Below, in pieces: positions 54,403 to 63,719 of a stretch of 64,000 nucleotides of DNA. A model generated the notes under the pieces. That model was given only the letters and a program-made list of their open reading frames with translations. It ran no database searches and was not told the origin of the DNA. Within the stretch, counting starts at the first letter, position 1. Each line of letters starts with the position of its first letter. A program made the translations under genes and the position numbers. This stretch comes from JAFCUW01 sp049897565 (GTDB taxonomy: Bacteria > Pseudomonadota > Gammaproteobacteria > Burkholderiales > Burkholderiaceae_D): the NCBI RefSeq assembly GCF_049897565.1, contig NZ_JAFCWM010000005.1, positions 62,001-126,000 on the forward strand, in the 5' to 3' direction.

Positions 54403-54462
54403 CCATGGTTTTTTTGCACGCGCCGACATACCTGAGGTCGACATCTATGCAAAAAAACATGG
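54403..54462. repeat. AT-rich inverted repeat upstream of the M15-like gene
   Basis: CCATGGTTTTTTTGCA (54403-54418) faces TGCAAAAAAACATGG (54448-54462), differing by one base, with a 29-nt loop. It lies 17 nt upstream of the leftward M15-like start codon. It could be an operator or a transcript hairpin, or the footprint of an insertion. Confidence 0.5.
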
Positions 54463-54617
54463 TTTTTCGAGGGTCATGCTCGCGTATGAAGCCGGCGACG
54501 CAACGGTATGCTCTCAGCGTTTTGAACACTGCTGTATGTCCTTGAACTCGACAGACGCCGCCTTTAGCACTCCTGTCAACTTCCGGCAATAGCGCCAATG
54601 CCAAGCGCGCCGGCAGC

Positions 54618-54649
54618 AAAAAAAAGCCCGCGACCTTGCGGTGGCGGGC
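54618..54649 (-). terminator. Rho-independent terminator of the DUF1501 gene
   Basis: A 10-bp stem with one mismatch (54626-54635 with 54640-54649) and a TTGC loop. Read leftward it ends in a run of eight Ts (A-run 54618-54625). It lies about 90 nt beyond the stop of the DUF1501 gene, closing the DUF1800-DUF1501 unit. Confidence 0.8.
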
Positions 54650-54736
54650 GGCAATCCAATTTTGCTGGAAAATTGGAGGAGACAGCTTCAATATAGTCCG
54701 TTTTATGGTGCGGTGCAATACCGTAAAACTACTAGG

Positions 54737-55969
54737 CTAGCTCCTTACAATCTGGAAACCCGCGCTGCGCTGCGGCATGGCCGGGAAGATTTGCGCCAGC
54801 TGGCGGTCGGACAGGCGCAAATGGCGCTCGGCCACCTGCGCCAGGACCGAGCGGAAGTCGGTCGTCACCGGCAGGTCGCGCCCCTCGTTGAGCGCGCTGT
54901 CGGCCACGCCTTGCCAGTCGCCGTACACCTTGCCGCCTGCCACCGCGCCGCCCATCACCCACATCACGTTGCCGTGGCCGTGGTCGGTGCCGCCGTTGCC
55001 GTTTTCGCGCGCGGTGCGGCCGAATTCGGACATGACGATCACGGTGGTGTCCTCGAACATCGGGCCGAGGCGCTCGGCCAGCACTGCCAGGCCCTGTCCC
55101 AGCGGCGCGAGACGGTTGGCCAGCTGGCCGCGGCCGGCGCCCTGGTTGGCGTGGGTGTCCCAGCCGCCCAGCGCGACGAACGCCAGCTGCAGCTTGGGGT
55201 TGTTGCGCATCAGCGTGGCCAGGCGTGCGGCGTCGTCCGGAAAGCCGTTCGGCAGCGGCGCGCCGCCATCGGCCATGTTCATTTCGCCGTTCATCGACGC
55301 ATCCATCACTTCCTTGTGCGCGTCCTTGCCGTCCTTGTAGGCGCGGCCGAAGCGCTCATGGCCGGCGTACAGCTGGTCGAACGCGGCGCCGATTGCCGGC
55401 CGGTCGAGGATAGTGGCACGCGTCGCGGCGGCGCCGTTGGGCAGGTTGATCGCTGCCGAGGGGCCCGACAGGATGCGCGGCATCACCGGACCGATCGACA
55501 GTGCGCGGCTCGGCGTCGACACGCCCGGCAGCGTTGCCACCAGCCGGTTCATCCAGCCGTCCGGCGTGTTCTTCCTGCCCGGCGTGGCCGACTCCATGTA
55601 GTCCTGCGCATCGAAGTGCGAGCGGGTGCTGTCGGGCGAGCCGCTGGCGTGGACGAAGGCGAGCTTCTTCTGCTGCCACAGAGGCTGCAGCATGGCCAGC
55701 GCTGGATGCAGGCCGAAGTAGCCGTCCAGGTCCAGCGCGCCACCTTCCACACCGGGCGCCGACAAGCCGATCGTCGGGCGCAGGCGCAGGTAATTTTCGT
55801 CGCCGACCGGCGCGACCACGTTGAGGCCATCGACCGCGCCGCGCAGCATCACCACCACCAGCTTTTGCTTGGTCGGGTTGGCGCTGGTTGCAGCCCACGC
55901 ACTTTGGCCGACCGGCACCACCATGCTGGCGCCGAGCGCCATCGAATTGAGGAAGTCTCTGCGTTTCAT
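54737..55969 (-). CDS. DUF1501 family protein, Tat-exported
   Basis: Protein of 410 residues with a twin-arginine signal (MKRRDFLNSMALGAS). The body has the alkaline-phosphatase-like pattern of DUF1501: VVVMLRGAVDGLNVV, SHFDAQDYME, GGWDTHANQG, VIVMSEFGRTARENGN and GTDHGHGN, which supply the metal-binding Asp and His residues. Its start is 17 nt downstream of the DUF1800 stop. This pair is widespread in proteobacteria and planctomycetes and is usually co-encoded. A hydrolase acting outside the cytoplasm is likely, but no substrate is established. Confidence 0.88.
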   Translation of the reverse strand: MKRRDFLNSMALGASMVVPVGQSAWAATSANPTKQKLVVVMLRGAVDGLNVVAPVGDENYLRLRPTIGLSAPGVEGGALDLDGYFGLHPALAMLQPLWQQKKLAFVHASGSPDSTRSHFDAQDYMESATPGRKNTPDGWMNRLVATLPGVSTPSRALSIGPVMPRILSGPSAAINLPNGAAATRATILDRPAIGAAFDQLYAGHERFGRAYKDGKDAHKEVMDASMNGEMNMADGGAPLPNGFPDDAARLATLMRNNPKLQLAFVALGGWDTHANQGAGRGQLANRLAPLGQGLAVLAERLGPMFEDTTVIVMSEFGRTARENGNGGTDHGHGNVMWVMGGAVAGGKVYGDWQGVADSALNEGRDLPVTTDFRSVLAQVAERHLRLSDRQLAQIFPAMPQRSAGFQIVRS

Positions 55970-55985
55970 TGTTGTTCTCCGCGTG

Positions 55986-57590
55986 TTAGCGTTGCATGAA
56001 GTCCGGACTGCCGAGCAGCATGGCCGCGCGCAGCGGCGCGGCGCTGGAGGCAACCGTCGCCAGCGTGCGGCTGGAAATGGCGCCGCCAAGCGTCGCCTGC
56101 AGCTGCAGCGGGTCGAGCGCCGGCGCGGCTGCAAACTGCGCGACGACGGGCGCCGGCGACGCCGCCATGATGGCGCCATCCATTGCGCCGCTCATCGCAC
56201 TGTCCTTCGAGCCGTTCATCTGGCGCAGCGGGACCGGCGTCTTCGGCCGGCTGGCCAGCGGCAGGCGGCCGCCGGCCAGCGCGGTGGCGAACGTGATGCG
56301 GCGCGACAGCGCATCCGGATTGAGCCAGGCGTCCTGGGTGTTCTTGTAGCCGTCCGGGGTCTGGCAGCCGTACAGCGGCATGCCGAGCTGGCCCATCGTC
56401 GCCACCAGCGGGGCGATGTTGACCACCGGCGCGGCGCTGGCGCGCGCCGCCGATATCACGAACTGGTAAGGCGTCTTGAACTTGGCGCCTTGCGCCGCCG
56501 GCGCCATGAATTCGGCGCTGGCGAACAGCGTGCGCAGCACCGAGCGGATGTCGCCCTTCGAATCGAGGAAGGTCTTCGCCATGCGCTCGACCAGCACCGG
56601 CGGCGGGTTATCCTGCACGAAGTACTGCGCCAGCTTGAAGCTGACGTTGCGCGCGGTCGCCGGGTGCGCCGCCAGCACGTCGAGCGCCATCTCGCCTTCG
56701 AGCTGGCCCTGCTGCGCCACTTCGCGGCCGAGCCACAGCTTGACGCCCTGGTCGTGGCGCTTGTCGTCGAAGCGGAAGGTCTGGTTGTCGCGCATCAGCG
56801 CGCGCTGATCGTAGGTCCAGCCGGTCAGCATGCGCGCCAGCTCGGTGACGTCCTTCTGGGTGTAGCCGCCGTCGACACCGAGCGTGTGCAGTTCCATCAG
56901 CTCGCGCGCATAGTTTTCGTTCAGGCCGCGCGCCTTGGCGGCGGGGCCGCGCCGCGGGCCGGGCGTGTAGCCGGCCGCGGTGGAAAGGTAGTTGTCGAGG
57001 TAGTACAGCATCGCCGGATGCTTCGCCGTGGCGCCCAGCATCGCGCGGAAGGAGCCCATCACGTGCGGCCGAATGGCGTCGCGTTCGTAGCTGGCCACCA
57101 GCGCGCGGTCGACGCCCTTGCCTTCAAAGACATTGAAGTGGTTGTACCAGAAGTCGACCATCACTTCCTCGAGCTGGCGCGGGCTGTCGACGGCGCGCAG
57201 CACACGCGCCTGCGCAGTTTGCAGCGCTATTGCGCCCAGGCCGGCGCGGCGGCGCTGCTTGGCGCCCTCCTCCTCGTCGCGCACTTCCTTGCGAAGTTCG
57301 GTAAGCTCGGCGACGACTTCGCCGGCACTGCGGTTGATGCTGTCGAGCGAGGCCAGACGCTCGTTGAGCGCGGCCGGATACGGCAGCGCGGCCGGCTCGA
57401 GCTGGCTGTCGATGTAGCGCTGCACGCCCATTTGCGTGACGCGGTCGATGTCACCGGGCTTCGGTCCGAAGGCGAGGCGGTTCAGCACGTGCACCGCCTG
57501 CTGCTCGGTTGCCGCGGGCGCGGCGCGTGCCGGCAGGACGGCAAACAGCATTGCACCGACAAGGACGATCGATAGTTGTTGTTTTTTCAT
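55986..57590 (-). CDS. DUF1800 family protein, exported
   Basis: Protein of 534 residues with a signal peptide (LSIVLVGAMLFAVLPARA). Family motifs: HVLNRLAFGPKPGDI at the N-terminus, MVDFWYNHFNVF, NYARELMELHTLGVDGGYTQ, ELARMLTGWTYD, and LAQYFVQDNPP. It precedes the DUF1501 gene by 17 nt on the same strand and is cotranscribed with it. Function is unknown beyond the conserved pairing. The 348 bp upstream are shared with the divergent RND efflux operon. Confidence 0.88.
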   Translation of the reverse strand: MKKQQLSIVLVGAMLFAVLPARAAPAATEQQAVHVLNRLAFGPKPGDIDRVTQMGVQRYIDSQLEPAALPYPAALNERLASLDSINRSAGEVVAELTELRKEVRDEEEGAKQRRRAGLGAIALQTAQARVLRAVDSPRQLEEVMVDFWYNHFNVFEGKGVDRALVASYERDAIRPHVMGSFRAMLGATAKHPAMLYYLDNYLSTAAGYTPGPRRGPAAKARGLNENYARELMELHTLGVDGGYTQKDVTELARMLTGWTYDQRALMRDNQTFRFDDKRHDQGVKLWLGREVAQQGQLEGEMALDVLAAHPATARNVSFKLAQYFVQDNPPPVLVERMAKTFLDSKGDIRSVLRTLFASAEFMAPAAQGAKFKTPYQFVISAARASAAPVVNIAPLVATMGQLGMPLYGCQTPDGYKNTQDAWLNPDALSRRITFATALAGGRLPLASRPKTPVPLRQMNGSKDSAMSGAMDGAIMAASPAPVVAQFAAAPALDPLQLQATLGGAISSRTLATVASSAAPLRAAMLLGSPDFMQR

Positions 57591-57938
57591 AGTCTGCCTT
57601 TTCGAACGGGCCTGGCCGGCAATCCCGGCGTTTGTTATTTATATCCCAATTGACACCCAAGTCAAAGCTTGCCATGTTTCAACTGTAAGTAAATGTAACC
57701 TTATTTACCGAAACCCTGCGATTTGAACAGGCAGGTCATAAAAATATGGTGTAATTCGCCCAAGGAATATTCGAGCTGCATCATGTGCGGTGGCCGTCTG
57801 AATTGCATGGCAAATATCCCACGCCCGACGTGAATCACCGATTACCCCGTTCCGGCTGGCGCCCAGCGCCGCCGCGGGACGGCGCGCCTGACCGCCACAG
57901 CGACGACTCAAAACATCACTGCCACGAAAGAAGAACGC
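57591..57938. promoter_or_regulatory. Divergent promoter region between DUF1800 and the RND operon
   Basis: No gene is supported in these 348 bp. The middle part (about 57630-57770) is AT-rich and probably holds both promoters. One weak candidate for the rightward operon is TTGAAC at 57724 with a TATGGT-like box 16 nt further on. No regulator gene (TetR, MarR) is adjacent to control the pump, and no clear palindrome was found. Confidence 0.5.
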
Positions 57939-59327
57939 ATGAAGATAGTCCAGACCCTGATCGCGGCTGCCGCGCCGCTTGCGCTGTGCGCCTGCGCGCT
58001 GTCGCCACCGCCGCAAAAGGTCGCCGCGCCGGTGCCGCCGCAATGGTTCGCCTCGCCCGCGCACAACGGCAGCCTGACCGACCTGGCCAGCTGGTGGCAG
58101 CGCCAGGGCGATCCGCTGCTGGTGCAGCTGATCGATGCGGCGCAGGGCGCCAGCCCGACCGTGTCGACGGCGCGCGCGCGCATTGCGCAGTCGCGCGCCG
58201 AGCGCGTGGCGGCCGGCGCGGCCCTGCTGCCGTCGGTGGACGCCGGTGCCAGCATCATCCGCAGCAACCAGCAGAGCGCCCTGCCGATGGGTACCACCAG
58301 CCAGGCCGCGTTCCAGGCGGCGTGGGAAATCGACCTGTTCGGCGGCCGCCGCGCCGAGCGGCGCGCCGCCGACGAGCGACTCGCCGGCGCGCAGGCCGGC
58401 TGGCACGAGGCGCGCGTTTCGGTAGCCGCCGAGGTGGCCAACCAGTACTACGCGCTGCGCGCCTGCAGCATGCTGCTGGCGGTGGCCGACCAGGACGCCG
58501 TCTCGCGCGCCGATACCGCGCGTCTGACCCAGCTGACCACCGACGCCGGCTTCCAGTCGCCGGCCAACGCCGCGCTGGCGCGCGCCAGCGCGGCCGAAGG
58601 CAAGGCCCGCGCCACCTTGCAGCGCGCGCTGTGCGACCTCGACGTCAAGGCGCTGGTGGCGCTGACGGCGCTGCCGGAACCGGAACTGCGCCAGCAACTG
58701 GCGAAAGTGGTGCCAACGCCGGCGGCGCCGATCGAGATCAGCGCGCTGCCGGCCGACACGCTGGCGCAGCGTCCCGACGTGTTCAACGCCGAACGCGAAG
58801 TGGCCGCGGCCAGCTTTGACGTCGGCAGCGCCCAGTCGCAGCGCTATCCGCGCCTGACCTTGCAAGGATCGGTCGGCGCCGGCAACCTGCGCAGCGGCGG
58901 CGTGAACACGACGATCGACACCTGGAGCATCGGCCCGCTGGCGCTGACGGTACCGGTGTTCGACGCCGGCGCGCGCGCCGCCAACGTCGACGCGGCCAGT
59001 GCGCGCTACGACAATGCCGTCGTCACCTATCGCGCCGTGGCGCGCCAGGCCGTGCGCGAGGTGGAGGATGCGCTGGTCAACCTGCACAGCACCGAACGCC
59101 GCAGCGGCGACGCCCAGGTAGCGCTGGAAGGCTACCGCTATTCGTTCCGCGCGACCGAAGACCTGTACAAGAACGGCCTGGCCAGCCTGCTGCAGCTCGA
59201 AGACGCGCGCCGCACCTACCTGGCAGCCGAAATCGCGCTGGTGAACCTGCAGCGCGAACGCAACGCTGCCTGGATCGCGCTGTACCGCGCCGCCGGCGGC
59301 GGCTGGAACGCCGCCGCTGCAAACTAG
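57939..59327 (+). CDS. Outer-membrane efflux lipoprotein (NodT/OprM family)
   Basis: Protein of 462 residues with a lipoprotein signal peptide (Cys within LALCACAL). It has the two repeated helical halves of TolC-like factors: ARIAQSRAERVAAGAALLPS and WEIDLFGGRRAERRAADERL in the first, RPDVFNAEREVAAASFDVG and PVFDAGARAANVDAA in the second. It forms the outer-membrane duct of the RND pump. It heads the operon, and the adaptor gene starts 15 nt downstream. Confidence 0.9.
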   Translation: MKIVQTLIAAAAPLALCACALSPPPQKVAAPVPPQWFASPAHNGSLTDLASWWQRQGDPLLVQLIDAAQGASPTVSTARARIAQSRAERVAAGAALLPSVDAGASIIRSNQQSALPMGTTSQAAFQAAWEIDLFGGRRAERRAADERLAGAQAGWHEARVSVAAEVANQYYALRACSMLLAVADQDAVSRADTARLTQLTTDAGFQSPANAALARASAAEGKARATLQRALCDLDVKALVALTALPEPELRQQLAKVVPTPAAPIEISALPADTLAQRPDVFNAEREVAAASFDVGSAQSQRYPRLTLQGSVGAGNLRSGGVNTTIDTWSIGPLALTVPVFDAGARAANVDAASARYDNAVVTYRAVARQAVREVEDALVNLHSTERRSGDAQVALEGYRYSFRATEDLYKNGLASLLQLEDARRTYLAAEIALVNLQRERNAAWIALYRAAGGGWNAAAAN

Positions 59328-59342
59328 GAACCCGATACCAAC

Positions 59343-60527
59343 ATGATGCGCCTCGAACCCGGAAACAATGCCATGAAAAACCTGTTACTCAACCCTGCAT
59401 CGGCCCTCATCCTTGGCGTGGTTGCCGCCTGCGCCGCCGCCACGCTGCTGGTGTCGACAAGCTCGATCGCGGCCGACGACAAGAAGCCCGGCGCGGCCAA
59501 GCCGGCGCTGACCGTGACCACCGTGCGCGCGTCGCCGGCGCGTCTGCCGATCAAGCTTGCCGCCAACGGCAACGTGGTGGCCTGGCAGGAAGCGATCATC
59601 GGCAGCGAAACCGGGGGCTTTCGCCTGACCGAAGTGCGCGTCAACGTCGGCGACGTCGTCAAGAAGGGCCAGGTGCTGGCCGTGTTCTCCGCCGACAGCG
59701 TCAACGCCGATGTGGCGCAGGCGCGCGCTGCGCTGCAGGAGACACGCGCGAATGCGGCCGAAGCGGCGGCCAACGCGGCGCGCGCGCGCACGCTGCAGTC
59801 GTCGGGCGCGCTCAGCGCCCAGCAGATCAGCCAGTACATGACAGCCGAGCAAACCGCCAACGCCCGCATCGCCGCCTCGCAGGCGACGCTGTCGTCGCAG
59901 CAGCTGCGCCTGAAGTACACGCAGGTGGTGGCGCCCGACAGCGGCGTCATTTCGGCGCGCACCGCCACCGTCGGCTCGGTGGTGGGCGTCGGCACCGAAT
60001 TGTTCCGCATGATCCGCCAGGGCCGGCTCGAGTGGCGCGCCGAAGTGACGGCGTCGGAACTGTCGCGCGTCAAGCCAGGCACCAGCGCGCTGGTGAAGGC
60101 GGCCAACGGCTCGGAGCTGACCGGGCGCGTGCGCATGATCGCGCCGACCATCGATCCGCAGACCCGTTCCGCACTGGTGTATGTCGACCTGCCGCCGATG
60201 CCGGGCGCGAGCGCGCCGTTCAAGGCCGGCATGTTCGCCAGCGGCCAGTTCGAACTGGGCACGTCGGAAGCGATGACGGTGCCGCAGCAGTCGGTGGTGG
60301 TGCGCGACGGCTTCAGCTACGTGTTCCGCCTCAATGCCGACCAGCGCGTCAGCCAGCTCAAGGTGCAGACCGGGCGCCGCCTGGCCGACCGCATCGAAGT
60401 GGTCAGCGGCCTGACGCCGGAGACGCTGGTGGTGGTCGGCGGCGCCGGCTTCCTCAACGACGGCGACCTGGTACGCAACGTGCCGGCAGCAGCAACGGCT
60501 CCGGTCCCCGCCGTCGCCGCGAAATAA
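59343..60527 (+). CDS. RND efflux periplasmic adaptor (HlyD/AcrA family)
   Basis: Membrane-fusion protein of up to 394 residues. The start may be ATG 59343 or ATG 59373 (MKNLLLNP); the latter places the signal peptide at the N-terminus and ends in VVAAC, a possible lipobox. The lipoyl halves (GNVVAWQEAIIGSETGG, VRVNVG-type VNVGDVVKKGQVLA; later LKYTQVVAPDSGVIS) flank a helical hairpin (about 110-160). A beta-barrel (WRAEVTASELSRVKPG) and a membrane-proximal domain follow. It bridges the inner-membrane pump and the outer-membrane factor. The pump gene begins 9 nt downstream. Confidence 0.9.
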   Translation: MMRLEPGNNAMKNLLLNPASALILGVVAACAAATLLVSTSSIAADDKKPGAAKPALTVTTVRASPARLPIKLAANGNVVAWQEAIIGSETGGFRLTEVRVNVGDVVKKGQVLAVFSADSVNADVAQARAALQETRANAAEAAANAARARTLQSSGALSAQQISQYMTAEQTANARIAASQATLSSQQLRLKYTQVVAPDSGVISARTATVGSVVGVGTELFRMIRQGRLEWRAEVTASELSRVKPGTSALVKAANGSELTGRVRMIAPTIDPQTRSALVYVDLPPMPGASAPFKAGMFASGQFELGTSEAMTVPQQSVVVRDGFSYVFRLNADQRVSQLKVQTGRRLADRIEVVSGLTPETLVVVGGAGFLNDGDLVRNVPAAATAPVPAVAAK

Positions 60528-60536
60528 GGACTGGCC

Positions 60537-63500
60537 ATGAATTTTTCCGCACTATCGATCAAGAACCCGGTACCGGCGATCATGCTGTTCATTCTGCTGT
60601 CGCTGGCAGGACTGCTCGCCTACAAGGCCAACAAGGTGCAGGACTTCCCCGACATCGAGCTGCCGATCGTCACCGTCACCGCGGTGCTCGACGGCGCCGC
60701 GCCGGCGCAGCTGGAAACCGAGGTGGCGCGCAAGATCGAGGATTCGGTCGCCACTTTGCAAGGCGTCAAAAACATCTACTCGAAAGTGCTCGACGGCGTG
60801 GCCACGGTCACCGTCGAATTCATCCTTGAGAAGAACATCGCCGAAGGCGTCAACGACGTGCGCGACGCGGTGGCGCGCGTCAAGGCTGACTTGCCGGCCG
60901 AGATGCGCGACCCGACCGTCACCAAGGCGTCCACCGCCGGCCGCGTGGTGATGACGTTCGTCGCGCAGGCGGCCGCCGGGCGCGGCGACGCCGGGCTGGA
61001 CGACCAGGAGGTGAGCTGGTTCGTCGACAATACGGTGGCCAAGCGGCTGCTCAGCGTTCCGGGCGTGGGCGCGCTCAAGCGGGTCGGCGGCGTGACGCGC
61101 GAGGTGCGGGTCGAACTCGACGACGCGCGCATGGCAGCCCTGCAGGTGGCCGCGGTCGACGTCTCGCGCCAGCTGCGCAATGTCCAGCGCGAAGCGCCCG
61201 GCGGGCGCGGCGACGTCAGCGGCGCCGAGCAGTCGGTGCGCACGATCGCCACCGTCAAGAGCGCGGCCGAACTGGCCGCGCTCGACATTCCGCTGGCCGA
61301 CGGGCGCCGCGTGCGCCTCGACCAGGTCGCCAAGGTCACCGATACGGTGTCCGAGCCGCGCTCGTTCGCCGAACACAATGGCAAGCGGGTGGTCGGCTTT
61401 GAAGTGTTCCGCACCAAGGGCGCCAGCGAAGTCGAAGTGGCGGCCGGCGCGCGCGAAGCGGTGGCGCTGCTGCAGGCCGAGCATGCCAACGTCGTGCTCA
61501 AGGAGGTGATCGACAACGCCAAGCCGGTCGAAGAGAATTTCGTCGGCTCGATGGAGCTGCTGTATGAAGGAGCGCTGCTGGCCATCCTGGTGGTGTGGTG
61601 GTTCCTGCGCGACTGGCGCGCCACGCTGGTGGCGGCGGCCGCGCTGCCGCTGTCGGTGATCCCGGCCTTCCTCGGCCAGTACCTGTTCGGCTACACGCTC
61701 AATACCGTCACCTTGCTGTCGCTGGCGCTGGTGGTCGGGGTGCTGGTGGACGATGCGATCGTCGAGATCGAGAACATCTCGCGCCACCTGCGGATGGGCA
61801 AGACGCCGATGCAGGCGGCGCTGGAAGCGGCCGACGAAATCGGCATGGCGGTGATCGCCACGACGTTCGCGCTGGTGGCGGTGTTTTTGCCGACGGCGTT
61901 CATGGGCGGCATCCCGGGCCTGTTCTTCAAGCAGTTCGGCTGGACCGCGGTGCTGGCGATCCTCGCCTCGCTGGTGGTGGCGCGATTGCTCACGCCAATG
62001 ATGGCGGCCTACATCATGAAGCCGACCGCGCACCGCGAGCAACAGGACGGCTGGATCATGCAGCGCTACATGCGCGCCATGAAGTGGTGCCTGAACCACC
62101 GCGTCATCACGGCGATTGCTTCCGGCCTGTTCTTCATCGGCTCGATTGCGCTGGTGCCGCTGCTGCCGACCGGCTTCGTGCCGCCGGCCGACCGCGGCCA
62201 GACCCAGATCAACCTCGAACTTCCGCCCGGCTCCACGCTGGCCGAAACGCGGGTGGTGGCCGAGCAGGCGCGCCTGGCGGCGATGCAGGTCAAGGGAATC
62301 ACCGGCGTCTTCAGCTCGATCGGCGGCGGCTCCAGCGGCGATGCGTTCGCCCCGGGCGCGGCGGCCGAGGCGCGGCGCGCGGTGCTGACTTTGACCACCC
62401 TGCACCGCACCGACCGCAAGGAATCGATGGACGCACTGGAGCGCCAGATCCGCGCCAGGCTCGACCAGATCCCGGGCGCGCGCTTTAACGTCGGTCCGCC
62501 CGACACCGGCGTGAAGATGCAGCTGGTGCTGCGCAGCGAAGACCCGGTCGCGCTGACCGCATCGGCCCAGCAGGTCGAGCGCGAGCTGCGCACGCTGAAG
62601 GGCGTCGGCAACGTCAGCTCGAGCGCTTCGCTGGTGCGTCCCGAAATCATCGTGCGGCCAAATTTCGCCAGGGCCGCGGACCTGGGCGTGACGGCGTCGG
62701 CGATCGGCGAGACGGTGCGCGTGGCAACCGCCGGCGACTACGACACCGCGCTGACCAAGCTCAATCTGTCGGAGCGCCAGGTGCCGATCCGCGTCAAGCT
62801 GCCCGACGCGGTGCGCGCCGACCTGGCCGCCATCGGCCGCCTGACGGTGCCCGGCAAAAACGGCCCGGTCATGCTGGCCAACGTCGCCAATATCACGATG
62901 GAAAGCGGGCCGGCGCAGATCGACCGGCTCAATCGCAGCCGCAACGTCACGCTCGAGGTGGAACTGTCGGGGCGCTCGCTGGGCGAAGTCAACGCCGAGG
63001 CGCGCGCGCTGCCGGCGATGGCCAACCTGCCGGCGTCGGTGAAGATCGCCGAACTGGGCGACGCCCAGGAGATGGCGGCGCTGTTTGCCAGCTTCGGCAT
63101 CGCGATGCTGATCGGCGTGCTGTGCATCTACGGCGTGCTGGTGCTGCTGTTCAAGGACTTCATGCAGCCGATTACGATCCTGGCCGCGCTGCCGCTGTCG
63201 ATCGGCGGCGCCTTCGTGGCGCTGTTGATCACCGGGCAGGCGCTGTCGATGCCGTCGATGATCGGCCTGATCATGCTGATGGGGATCGTGACGAAGAACT
63301 CGATCCTGCTGGTCGACTACGCGATCCTGGCGCGCCAGGAGGGCATGAACCGGTTCGACGCGCTGGTAGACGCCTGCCACAAGCGCAGCCGGCCGATCAT
63401 CATGACCACCATCGCGATGGGCGCCGGCATGATGCCGCTGGCGCTGGGCTGGGGCGCCGACCCGAGTTTCCGCTCGCCGATGGCGATTGCGGTCATCGGC

Positions 63501-63659
63501 GGGCTGATCACGTCGACCTTGCTGAGCCTCCTGGTGGTGCCGGCCGTGTTCACCGTCGTCGACGACTTCGAACATTTCCTCGGCCGCACGGTGCGCCGCA
63601 TGCGCGGCAATCCGCCGGTGGTCACCAAGCCGGAACCGGTGCCGGACCTGAGGAAATAA
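60537..63659 (+). CDS. RND efflux transporter permease (AcrB/HAE-1 type)
   Basis: Protein of 1040 residues with the standard RND layout: TM1 near the N-terminus, a large periplasmic loop, TM2-6 (about 335-540), a second loop and TM7-12. The proton-relay Asp pair is in LVVGVLVDDAIVEIEN, and the Lys of the fourth conserved motif in MGIVTKNSILLVDYA. No heavy-metal (CzcA) DFG-type motif was noticed, so export of drugs or other organic compounds is more likely. It is the last gene of a complete three-gene pump operon. Confidence 0.92.
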   Translation: MNFSALSIKNPVPAIMLFILLSLAGLLAYKANKVQDFPDIELPIVTVTAVLDGAAPAQLETEVARKIEDSVATLQGVKNIYSKVLDGVATVTVEFILEKNIAEGVNDVRDAVARVKADLPAEMRDPTVTKASTAGRVVMTFVAQAAAGRGDAGLDDQEVSWFVDNTVAKRLLSVPGVGALKRVGGVTREVRVELDDARMAALQVAAVDVSRQLRNVQREAPGGRGDVSGAEQSVRTIATVKSAAELAALDIPLADGRRVRLDQVAKVTDTVSEPRSFAEHNGKRVVGFEVFRTKGASEVEVAAGAREAVALLQAEHANVVLKEVIDNAKPVEENFVGSMELLYEGALLAILVVWWFLRDWRATLVAAAALPLSVIPAFLGQYLFGYTLNTVTLLSLALVVGVLVDDAIVEIENISRHLRMGKTPMQAALEAADEIGMAVIATTFALVAVFLPTAFMGGIPGLFFKQFGWTAVLAILASLVVARLLTPMMAAYIMKPTAHREQQDGWIMQRYMRAMKWCLNHRVITAIASGLFFIGSIALVPLLPTGFVPPADRGQTQINLELPPGSTLAETRVVAEQARLAAMQVKGITGVFSSIGGGSSGDAFAPGAAAEARRAVLTLTTLHRTDRKESMDALERQIRARLDQIPGARFNVGPPDTGVKMQLVLRSEDPVALTASAQQVERELRTLKGVGNVSSSASLVRPEIIVRPNFARAADLGVTASAIGETVRVATAGDYDTALTKLNLSERQVPIRVKLPDAVRADLAAIGRLTVPGKNGPVMLANVANITMESGPAQIDRLNRSRNVTLEVELSGRSLGEVNAEARALPAMANLPASVKIAELGDAQEMAALFASFGIAMLIGVLCIYGVLVLLFKDFMQPITILAALPLSIGGAFVALLITGQALSMPSMIGLIMLMGIVTKNSILLVDYAILARQEGMNRFDALVDACHKRSRPIIMTTIAMGAGMMPLALGWGADPSFRSPMAIAVIGGLITSTLLSLLVVPAVFTVVDDFEHFLGRTVRRMRGNPPVVTKPEPVPDLRK

Positions 63660-63719
63660 GCAGTCCTTCAATACAGCGCGGCGCCAGCATGACCGGCGCC
63701 GCGCGTTCCAGCGCCGGCA

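Noticed and set aside
60552..63671. 1039-codon leftward frame opposite the RND permease
   Set aside because: The forward frame has all RND signatures and membrane helices; this is the antisense image.
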